Assembly: GCA_963662175.1 (NCBI GenBank)
Contig: OY759225.1
Location: 124,001 to 188,000 of the forward strand
DNA from: Aradus depressus
Taxonomy: Eukaryota > Arthropoda > Insecta > Hemiptera > Aradidae
Direction of reading: 5' to 3'
DNA length: 64,000 nt
Under the pieces are notes generated by a model that worked only from the letters and a program-made list of their open reading frames with translations, had not been told where the DNA came from and searched no databases. Shown here piece after piece: positions 55,414 to 64,000 of this stretch. A program made the position numbers and the translations under genes. The stretch's first letter is position 1; every line of letters starts with the position of its first letter.

Positions 55414-58070
55414 CTGACACCTCTACTATAGCTTGGCAACGTAGATGATAAAGTGCGAGTGCGCAACTCTCCCCGCGCATCTTATACCTCCATCTCTCCT
55501 CTCTGTACATCTCTACTATAGCTTGGCAACGTAGATGATAAAGCGCGAGTGCGCAACTCTCCCCGCGCCTCTTATACCTCCATCTCTCCTCTCTGTACAT
55601 CTCTACTATAGCTTGGCAACGTAGATGATAAAGTGCGAGTGCACAACTCTCCCCGCGCCTCTTATACCTCCATCTCTCCTCACTGTACATCTCTACTATA
55701 GCTTGGCAACGTAGATGATAAAGTGCGAGTGCGCAACTCTCCCCGCGCCTCTTATACCTCCATCTCTCCTCACTGCACATCTCTACTATAGCTTGGCAAC
55801 GTAGATGATAAAGCGCGAGTGCGCAACTCTCCCCGCGCCTCTTATACCTCCATCTCTCCTCTCTGTACATCTCTACTATAGCTTGGCAACGTAGATGATA
55901 AAGCGCGAGTGCGCAACTCTCCCCGCGCATCTTATACCTCCATCTCTCCTCTCTGTACATCTCTACTATAGCTTGGCAACGTAGATGATAAAGTGCGAGT
56001 GCGCAACTCTCCCCGCGCATCTTATACCTCCATCTCTCCTCTCTGTACATCTCTACTATAGTTTGGCAACGTAGATGATAAAGCGCGAGTGCACAACTCT
56101 CCCCGCGCATCTCTCCTCTCTGTACATCTCTCCCACAGCTTGGCTACGTAGATGATAAAGTGCGAGTGCGCAACTCTCCCCGCGCATCTTATACCTCCAT
56201 CTCAACGAAGATGATAAAGCGCGAGTGCACAACTCTCCCCGCGCCTCTTATACCTCCATCTCTCCTCTCTGTACATCTCTACTATAGCTTGGCAACGTAG
56301 ATGATAAAGTGCGAGTGCGCAACTCTCCCCGCGCCTCTTATACCTCCATCTCTCCTCACTGCACATCTCTACTATAGCTTGGCAACGTAGATGATAAAGC
56401 GCGAGTGCGCAACTCTCCCCGCGCCTCTTATACCTCCATCTCTCCTCTCTGTACATCTCTACTATAGCTTGGCAACGTAGATGATAAAGCGCGAGTGCGC
56501 AACTCTCCCCGCGCATCTTATACCTGCATCTCTCCTCTCTGTACATCTCTACTATAGCTTGGCAACGTAGATGATAAAGTGCGAGTGCTCAACTCTCCCC
56601 GCGCATCTTATACCTCCATCTCTCCTCTCTGTACATCTCTACTATAGTTTGGCAACGTAGATGATAAAGCGCGAGTGCACAACTCTCCCCGCGCATCTCT
56701 CCTCTCTGTACATCTCTCCCACAGCTTGGCTACGTAGATGATAAAGTGCGAGTGCGCAACTCTCCCCGCGCATCTTATACCTCCATCTCAACGAAGATGA
56801 TAAAGTGCGAGTGCACAACTCTCCCCGCGCCTCCTATACCTCCATCACTCCTCTCTGTACATCTCTACTATAGCTTGGCAACGTAGATGATAAAGCGCGA
56901 GTGCGCAACTCTCCCCGCGCGTCATATACCTCCATCTCTCCTCACTGCACACCTCTACTATAGCTTGGCAACGTAGATGATAAAGCGCGAGTGCGCAACT
57001 CTCCCCGCGCATCTTATACCTCCATCTCTCCTCTCTGTACATCTCTACTATAGCTTGGCAACGTAGATGATAAAGTGCGAGTGCGCAACTCTCCCCGCGC
57101 ATCTTATACCTCCATCTCTCCTCTCTGTACATCTCTACTATAGTTTGGCAACGTAGATGATAAAGCGCGAGTGCACAACTCTCCCCGCGCATCTTATACC
57201 TCCATCTCTCCTCTCTGTACATCTCTACTATAGTTTGGCAATGTAGATGATAAAGCGCGAGTGCACAACTCTCCCCGCGCATCTCTCCTCTCTGTACATC
57301 TCTCCCACAGCTTGGCTACGTAGATGATAAAGTGCGAGTGCGCAACTCTCCCCGCGCATCTTATACCTCCATCTCAACGTAGATGATAAAGTGCGAGTGC
57401 ACAACTCTCCCCGCGCCTCTTATACCTCCATCTCTCCTCTCTGTACATCTCTACTATAGCTTGGCAACGTAGATGATAAAGCGCGAGTGCACAACTCTCC
57501 CCGCGCATCTTATACCTTCATCTCTCCTCTCTGTAGACCTCTACTATAGCTTGGCAACGTAGATGATAAAGCACGAGTACGCAACTCTCCCGGCGCATCT
57601 TATACCTGCATCTCTCCTCTCTGTACACCTCTACTGTAGCTTGGCAACGTAGATGATAAAGCGCGAGTGCGCAACTCTCCCCGCGCGTCATATACCTCCA
57701 TCTCTCCTCTGTGTACACCTCTACTATAGCTTGGCAACGTAGATGATAAAGCGCGAGTGCGCAACTCTCCCCGCGCGTCATATACCTCCATCTCTCCTCA
57801 CTGCACACCTCTACTATAGCTTGGCAACGTAGATGATAAAGCGCGAGTGCGCAACTCTCCCCGCGCGTCATATACCTCCATCTCTCCTCTGTGTACACCT
57901 CTACTATAGCTTGGCAACGTAGATGATAAAGCGCGAGTGCGCAACTCTCCCCGCGCGTCATATACCTCCATCTCTCCTCACTGCACACCTCTACTATAGC
58001 TTGGCAACGTAGATGATAAAGCGGGAGTGCGCAACTCTCCCCGCGCATCTTGTACCTCCATCTCTCCTCT
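55414..58070. repeat. 90-bp satellite with a 586-bp higher-order period
   Basis: About 29 copies of a 90-bp unit containing CTATAGCTTGGCAACGTAGA and GAGTGCGCAACTCTCCCCGC. Because 90 is divisible by three, the minus strand is open over long runs and would encode 30-residue repeats (for example GESCALALYHLRCQ, AIVEMYREERWRYK). A shortened variant with CATCTCTCCCACAGCTTGG starts at 56101, 56687 and 57273, exactly 586 bp apart. The peptide is probably a by-product, as no start context or splice frame supports translation. Confidence 0.95.
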
Positions 58071-58389
58071 CTGCTACCTCCACGAGCCTATAGGCGGTAA
58101 ATGAAAGCTCTCACTTATTATCTAAATGCAGGTTGGGGATTTCTGTAAAAAAAAAGTTTAATAAAGCTGTTATAACCAGTATTTCATATAATGGTGTCTT
58201 AATTAACCATTGTTATGATATAAGAAAGGTAGATGCGTCATTCCTCCCTGTACCGGCTCGTGGCACCTCCTCTAGTATAGGTTATAGATATAGTTTTTAG
58301 TACTTTTACTTTAATAAAATATGTTAAATAGATTTATTTAAAATTAGATATGGAACCAGAAACTCCTTGATTCTTGTATCCAGACTTAC
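58071..58389. other. Intron of the condensin locus
   Basis: AT-rich, with the donor of the exon at 58390-58527 at its right end. Nothing else recognised. Confidence 0.5.
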
Positions 58390-58527
58390 TTGAGAATCCT
58401 GGAGAACTGGTCAAGGGGAGAGGCTCCTTCCTCTGAGCACTGGACAGACGGGAGATGATATCCGGCATCACGTTGTACAGGGTGTTCCCCTTCTGAGAGA
58501 GGTTAATCAGAAGATTTCGAACTCGCT
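58390..58527 (-). pseudogene. NCAPD2: Condensin D2 (NCAPD2-like), C-terminal HEAT exon with frameshift
   Basis: Minus-strand acceptor GTTGTGCAG, then VRNLLINLSQKGNTLYNVM and PDIISRLS, a signature stretch of condensin D2 near its C-terminus. After RLS the matching frame shifts and continues with EEGASPLDQFSRILK to donor AA/GTAAGT at 58389. That ending phase fits the exon at 53974. The indel near 58430-58445 is a coding lesion unless it is a sequencing error. In the protein family several hundred residues separate this exon from the one at 59677; they are absent here. Confidence 0.82.
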
Positions 58528-58619
58528 CTGCACAACATCATCAAAAAACTATGAATGTCCGAAAACATTGTTGCTTTTGATACAATGGAAAAACTAATAA
58601 AATAACTATAAATTGTCCA

Positions 58620-58700
58620 ATTCCACAGAAAAAAAATAAAATATATATATAGTGTACCGGTTTCGCCTTATGCCATCATCAATGTACTGATGAACTTTGT
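58620..58700 (-). ncRNA. Hammerhead-ribozyme-like motif of a Penelope terminal repeat
   Basis: On the minus strand TTGATGATGGCATAAGGCGA and GAAACCGGTAC follow each other: the CUGAUGA-like core (first base changed), a short stem II and the GAAA core. An ATATAT run follows. Such motifs are typical of Penelope-like element terminal repeats. Cleavage activity is not implied, since a core base differs. Confidence 0.5.
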
Positions 58701-58861
58701 AAAGTTCCATAGTAACATTTGTTTGCTAAGTTGGCATATTTATACAATTCTGATATTACCTGAGGCAGTGACTGTCGTCCTTGTAACCTCACCAGAATCT
58801 CAACTTCCGATATCACACCAAATAATAACAATACTGCACCATACAAATATAGGCACACTTT

Positions 58862-59094
58862 AAATAAGAAGGCGCCAGTAGGAAAAAGGTAGCGTGGTTG
58901 CCTACTGTGCTCAAGATGATAGGATTCAAAACCCGGTAGGACTCATAGGTTTTTTTTATCTGGGAAGTAAAAAAAAACTGAGCTTCGAATGGGACATTAA
59001 GCGATGGTCCCGAGTCTGTACGACGTCGTTGCTCTGGTAGTAGGCGATGTGACCTCGTAGTTAAAGCCCGGGCATGAACAATAATAACTAACCA
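58862..59094 (+). mobile_element. Candidate tRNA-derived SINE
   Basis: A head with GGTAGCGTGGTTGCC (A-box-like) and GGATTCAAAACCC (B-box-like) 25-30 bases apart, as in tRNA-derived SINEs. The body carries GGGACATTAAGCGATGGTCC and ends GCCCGGGCATGAACAATAAT with a TAACTAAC-type tail. Body fragments are scattered through the window (9.95, 10.6, 12.8, 14.9-16.2, 23.8-25.3 kb), so this may be the fullest copy of the dominant local repeat. Confidence 0.5.
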
Positions 59095-59676
59095 TTATGC
59101 TGTAGAAACCAAAAGAGTTCATTATTCATGGAATGCTACAAGTATACAATTTAAAGTATTCTTAAATTTAAAAAATACTGTTACATATAGAATGTTTATA
59201 CTAATAGAATTATTGTTCGAAAACTAGATTTTTATACACTTTACTCTCCTTTATGTATCGGTACAAGTATATCAAATTTATTCATGTTTTGAACGTTTAA
59301 AAAAAAATTATTGTACATACAAGAATAAAGAAAAACTATTCTCAACACTGTGATTTCAAAACTCCTTTGAAAAAAAAATTAACTCACTCGATTTTAATCC
59401 GAACATCCTAATTCTTTTTCTTTCATGAAAACTTGCATTTCCGAATTATTGTTATTGTACCCTTTCCCTGGATTGCATCAAAAATACAGATTTTATATAA
59501 TCTAATCAAAAACATCTCTAAAACAACTATTTGTCTACAAACGTGGTGAGGCGTGATATATCTCTACTACCTAGCTTGTGTCCCTAGTAGTGAAGACTGA
59601 ACAGAGATGAGCTGCAACGCTGCACCCTAACAGCCATGTTTCACCGGCTAGTCTCTATCCTGGGAAGCCAACTCAC
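59095..59676. other. Intron of the condensin locus, no exon seen
   Basis: The missing middle of the condensin gene should be coded between 58527 and 59677, but no HEAT-like exon is present in this interval. Confidence 0.6.
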
Positions 59677-59919
59677 CTCATGGGTAAGACATCTGGAGAG
59701 GGTGTTGACGGAGGACAAGAGGAGCTCCGGATGGCTCTCAGCTATGGCAGTGATGAGAGCAGCCCCTGCCTTCCCCAGTCCTGGCACCTCTTCCTCCCGA
59801 ACAGCCTCCGACAGTTCTCGAAGTAGCTTGGTCAGGAGGGTCGTACACTTGTACTCCACCGCCAGCAGCAACACTGTGCACGTAATAGCAGACACTGTGT
59901 GCTCGTACTGTTTCATCAA
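59677..59919 (-). pseudogene. NCAPD2: Condensin D2 (NCAPD2-like), N-terminal HEAT exon
   Basis: An 81-codon exon between acceptor ACATTTCAG and donor GAG/GTGAGT, phase 0 at both ends. Peptide landmarks: LMKQYEHTVSAITCTV, CTTLLTKLLRELSEAV, GKAGAALITAIAESHPELLL and NTLSRCLTHE. These align with the part of condensin D2 directly after the stretch coded at 880-958. The exon has no lesion. Upstream on the minus strand lies the intron copy 59929-60192, but the preceding exon is missing. Confidence 0.85.
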
Positions 59920-59928
59920 CTGAAATGT

Positions 59929-60192
59929 AATCATTCATTAAAACGATTTTCAGATAAAATTCAGTTATTTAGTAAAACTTATATCTTATTATATGATGGC
60001 TAAATATCGAATGATTAGGCCAAATTTGTATTTTTTTTTTGTTTTTTGAGGGGAACAATTTTTAAAATGGTTGTGGGTTAGAAAATATTTCAAGAAGAAG
60101 TTTGCTTTATTTATTTTCACAATAGGTCCCCGGTTCTCAACTTAGAAGTTGCAAACAAACAAACTCGTAGCATGCTCCCTTCGCTCATTCAA
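59929..60192 (-). repeat. Right copy of the duplicated intron segment
   Basis: Direct partner of 579-843. Identity stops at 60192 after CTTCGCTCATTCAA, 37 bases short of where the donor of the 880-958 exon would be. Confidence 0.85.
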
Positions 60193-61389
60193 GGGTGTTT
60201 TCCTAGGAAACTTGCGAGAATCTGTCATGTAAAAACAATTTTAATATGAGGTGGTACGAGAATGGGAGTTGTATGCGGAGTTTATAGAGCAAGCCTGAGT
60301 GCCAGACTCGATCGAACGCCTGTTCGACGTCGAGAAAAACCCCAGCGCAATATTTTTTTCTTTTCTAAACTGGTGGCAATCTAATCTACCACGCGGTGAC
60401 ACTGGTGGATGGTAGAATGTGATTCCCGAAAGCCAAATTGATGGTTGGGGATTAAATTTTAAGAATTTACTATTGATAATAGATTATCTTTTTAGAAAGG
60501 TTTTGAAAGGACAGAAAGGAGGCTAATGGGGCGGTAAGAGGAGGGCTCATGTGCAGGTTTACCAGGTTTGAGGATCAATTTAACTGTGGAAAACTTCCAG
60601 AGAGGCAATTAAATAAATTAAATCTTACATATGAGTCACGTCAAGAGAGCCACCTTAAAAAAGTCACCGGTGAATCACCGTCTATGTACCTCCCCAGCAA
60701 GGATTAATCTAATATGTTTTCTCTATCCCTTCAAAGTCAATAGACCTCAAGGGCTAAAAACTCAATATTTGACGTATAAAGTGGCTTCTGAATCCTCATA
60801 ATATGTTGTCTCGACTCATTCATTACCCCCCTCTGATCCATCCACTCCTTCAGCTGATTCCGCTGAAAATCAACATGTGTCGTCCCTGTAGGACTTTGAA
60901 TTTTGAGCTCTGGACACATATATCAAATTTCGTGTCGATACAAATTTATCGTGTTATCAGATGCTCAGTCACACACAGCGTTTTGTTTTCCATTATTGGA
61001 ATCAGGAGGTCGGAAAACATGAAATTCTGTTAAAAACTCCGCATCGAATTTTTGCTCGATTACATAACTTCCCCTACACTACGTACAACTGGGGAAGTAA
61101 AAAATATATTTTCCGATTTGGCTCAAACTTGATGGGCGTTAGCTTCACTATGGCTGAGAACATGTCAGCAATGTTATGTGACACACCTCTCTGTCTCGAA
61201 ATTATTGAAAAGTACTTCTGGAAACATCTAAGGTAAAGTATACATGGGGAGGGGAGCCCGATCTCAGACCAATCACATTTAGCTCTCTCAACCTCTGCGG
61301 TGAGAGATTAGCGATCCCGTTGTCTGGGCTACTGCAGCGTGGAGGTGAGTGGTGCCACACGATGTGACGTACTGCCTGGACTTGTCCGC
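60193..61389. other. LINE-like trace and dispersed repeat; no gene
   Basis: 60280-60610 has minus-strand similarity in feel to a reverse transcriptase region (the plus strand reads as its complement), but it is too broken to call. 60660-61090 is a copy of the dispersed ACTTCCCC / CATGAAATTCTGTTAAAAAC repeat. 61100-61240 has an open plus-strand stretch ending at a GTAAAG. Confidence 0.35.
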
Positions 61390-63790
61390 TCCAACTATTT
61401 GTAACAAACTAATGTAATGTTTGAAAGGTACAACTCACCACACGAAGGTCTGTCTGCTCTGCGATGGGAGGCTCCCACAGCCGATCTAGGTTCTCCTCCA
61501 CTATCCCACTCCCACAGAGGGTACAGAATGCAGACTGCTTGCTAGAGCTCCAACTATTTGTAACAAACTAATGTAATTTTTGAAAGGTACAACTCACCAT
61601 ACAGAGGTCTGCTCTGCGATGTGAGGCTCCCACAGCCAATCTAGGTTCTCCTCCACTATCCCATAGAGGGTACAGAATGCAGACTGCTTGCTAGAGCTCC
61701 AACTATTTGTAACAAACTAATGTAATGTTTGAAAGATACAACTCACCATACGAAGGTCTGCTCTGCGATGTGAGGCTCCCACAGCCCATCTAGGTTCTCC
61801 TCCACTATCCCACAGAGCGCACAGAATGCAGACTGCCTGCTAGAGCTCCAACTATTTGTAACAAACTAATGTAATGTTTGAAAGATACAACTCACCATAC
61901 GAAGGTCTGCTCTGCGATGGGAGGCACCCACAGCCGATCTAGGTTCTCCTCCACTATCCCACTCCCACAGAGCGCACAGAATGCAGACTGCTTGCTAGAG
62001 CTCCAACTATTTGTAACAAACTAATGTAATGTTTGAAAGGTACAACTCACCATACGAAGGTCTCCTCTGCGATGGGAGGCACCCACAGCCGATCTAGGTT
62101 CTCCTCCACTATCCCACAGAGAGTACAGAATGCAGACTGCCTGCTAGTGCTCCAACTATTTGTAACAAACTAATGTAATGTTTGAAAGGTACAACTGACC
62201 ATACAGAGGTCTGCTCTGCGATGTGAGGCTCCCACAGCCGATCTAGGTTCTCCTCCACTATCCCGCAGAGGGTACAGAATGCAGACTGCCTGCTAGAGCT
62301 CCAACTATTTGTAACAAACTAATGTAATGTTTGAAAGGTACAACTCACCATACAGAGGTCTGCTCTGCGATGTGAGGCTCCCACTGCCGATCTAGCTTCT
62401 CCTCCACTATCCCACAGAGCGTACAGAATGCAGACAGCCTGCTAGAGTTCCAACTATTTGTGACAAACTAATGTAATGTTTGAAAGGTATAACTCAACAT
62501 ACGAAGGTCTGCTCTGCGATGGGAGGCACCCACAGCCGATCTAGGTTCTCCTCCACTATCCCACTCCCACAGAGGGTACAGAATGCAGACTGCTTGCTAG
62601 AGCTCCAACTATTTGTAACAAACTAATGTAATGTTTGAAAGGTACAACTCACCATACAGAGGTCTGCTCTGCGATGTGAGGCTCCCACAGCCAATCTAGG
62701 TTCTCCTCCACTATCCCATAGAGGGTACAGAATGCAGACTGCTTGCTAGAGCTCCAACTATTTGTAACAAACTAATGTAATGTTTGAAAGGTACAACTCA
62801 CCATACGAAGGTCTGTTCTGCGATGTGAGGCTCCCACAGCCGATCTAGGTTCTCCTCCACTATCCCACAGAGCGCACAGAATGCAGACTGCCTGCTAGAG
62901 CTCCAACTATTTGTAACAAACTAATGTAATGTTTGAAAGATACAACTCACCATACGAAGGTCTGCTCTGCGATGGGAGGCACCCACAGCCGATCTAGGTT
63001 CTCCTCCACTATCCCACAGAGCGTACAGAATGCAGACTGCCTTCTAGAGCTCTAACTATTTGTAACAAACTAATGTAATGTTTGAAAGATACAACTCACC
63101 ATACAGAGGTCTGCTCTGCGATGTGAGGCTCCCACAGCCGATCTAGGTTCTCCTCCACTATCCCACAGAGCGTACAGAATGCAGACTGCCTGCTAGAGCT
63201 CTAAGCATTTGTAACAAACTAATGTAATGTTTGAAAGATACAACTCACCATACAGAGGTCTGCTCTGCGATGTGAGGCTCCCACAGCCGATCTAGGTTCT
63301 CCTACACTATCCCACAGAGAGTACAGAATGCAGACTGCCTGCTAGTGCTCCAACTATTTGTAACAAACTAATGTAATGTTTGAAAGGTACAACTCACCAT
63401 ACAGAGGTCTGCTCTGCGATGTGAGGCTCCCACAGCCGATCTAGGTTCTCCTCCACTATCCCGCAGAGGGTACAGAATGCAGACTGCCTGCTAGAGCTCC
63501 AACTATTTGTAACAAACTAATGTAATGTTTGAAAGGTACAACTCACCATACAGAGGTCTGCTCTGCGATGTGAGGCTCCCACAGCCGATCTAGGTTCTCC
63601 TCCACTATCCCACAGAGCGTACAGAATGCAGACTGCCTGCTAGAGCTCCAACTATTTGAGACAAACTAATGTAATGTTTGAAAGGTATAACTCAACATAC
63701 GAAGGTCTGCTCTGCGATGGGAGGCACCCACAGCCGATCTAGGTTCTCCTCCACTATCCCACAGAGGGTACAGAAAGCAGACTGCTTGCT
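61390..63790. repeat. ~150-bp tandem array amplifying an exon end and its splice donor
   Basis: Sixteen copies, marked by AACTATTTGTAACAAACTAA at about 61390, 61548, 61698 and so on to 63648. On the minus strand each unit contains the exon 3' part (QSAFCTLCGIVEENLDRLW, then EQT), usually a GTGAGTTG donor, and ~55 bases of intron. Some units carry a 7-8-bp insertion CTCCCAC. Only the rightmost unit is attached to the upstream exon part. Confidence 0.92.
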
Positions 63791-63859
63791 ATAGCTCCAG
63801 TCCCAGCTACCATCCTCTCTGGAAGACTTACTTACTTTGTTCGTCCGTCCTTTCGTCTT
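63697..63859 (-). pseudogene. NCAPD2: Condensin D2 (NCAPD2-like), exon at the amplified locus
   Basis: The acceptor ATTTTGTAG ends at 63860. The exon codes a basic linker TKGRTNKVSKSS, then DWSYSKQSAFCTLCG and EENLDRLWVPPIAEQTFV, matching the condensin D2 region with the D-W and L-W landmarks ahead of the exon at 880-958. Its donor is changed: GTATGTTGAG, where most array copies read GTATGGTGAG. Without splicing the frame stops at TGA three codons after EQT. Confidence 0.75.
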
Positions 63860-63860
63860 C

Positions 63861-64000
63861 TACAAAATGAATAAGAACATAGTCTTTAGTGTACTAACTC
63901 AAGAGAAACGTTTTTTAAAGAGATTTTGTGATATAAAACATGGGAACATTCACTAAGATGACCGACCTCACCAGATGAGTTACGTTTCCGCAAGGGAAAA
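63861..64000. other. Upstream intron of the condensin locus
   Basis: AT-rich sequence before the acceptor. Further N-terminal exons would lie right of the window. Confidence 0.5.

Noticed and set aside
55370..58048. Long minus-strand open frames of the 90-bp satellite as a repeat-protein gene
   Set aside because: The open frame follows from a unit length divisible by three. Deletions break it four times and no start or splice context supports translation.

Overview
This is eukaryotic, AT-rich, repeat-packed DNA, almost certainly from an insect. Introns have GT/AG borders, a condensin and a DYRK-type kinase can be recognised, and the mobile elements are typical insect families: Jockey, CR1-like and R1-like LINEs, a Gypsy-type LTR element, a Penelope-like element, PIF/Harbinger, Tc1, pogo-like elements and Helitrons. 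The species cannot be fixed from sequence alone. No operons, tRNA, rRNA or CRISPR arrays are visible.

Layout. 0-1 kb: a plus-strand terminal exon, then one displaced minus-strand exon of a condensin I subunit D2 (NCAPD2-like) gene. 2.6-7.0 kb: a full-length Jockey-type LINE with an 11-bp target duplication. 7.5-16.3 kb: a Harbinger derivative, a Tc1 transposase fragment, a 140-bp tandem repeat, a hairpin with a tandem-repeat loop, a TTA-flanked DNA transposon and a 134-bp repeat cluster. 16.3-26.1 kb: Helitron pieces, a 2.7-kb DNA transposon with ~300-bp terminal inverted repeats and a decayed gene, a MADF-domain exon and nested repeats. 27-29.6 kb: a LINE ORF1 and a DYRK-family kinase fragment lacking its ATP-binding lobe. 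30.6-37.8 kb: an inverted Jockey element split by a 3.78-kb Gypsy-type element with 132-bp LTRs, then CR1/RTE-like and R1-like LINE tails. 38.0-45.4 kb: a probable zinc-finger gene with one short first coding exon and three phase-compatible zinc-finger 3' exons, with a 2.1-kb pogo-like element in its last intron that carries a gag-like ORF. 48.9-50.4 kb: a 74-bp tandem array. 51-53.5 kb: a CR1-like LINE. 53.7-63.9 kb: the rest of the condensin D2 locus on the minus strand, interrupted by a Penelope-like element, a 90-bp satellite with a 586-bp higher-order period, and a 16-copy array of an exon end plus splice donor.

The most informative observations are: (1) the condensin D2 gene is broken so that two adjacent exons lie 59 kb apart, each carrying a copy of the same intron; (2) the 3' end of one of its exons, with its splice donor, is amplified about 16 times; (3) the Gypsy-type element has a perfect 19-nt complement between its LTR and the primer-binding position, suggesting self-primed reverse transcription; (4) the zinc-finger gene appears built for alternative 3' exons; (5) a gag-like ORF sits inside nested inverted repeats. 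Almost every other coding trace is a decayed mobile-element gene. All family names come from motif recognition by eye; no database search was run.
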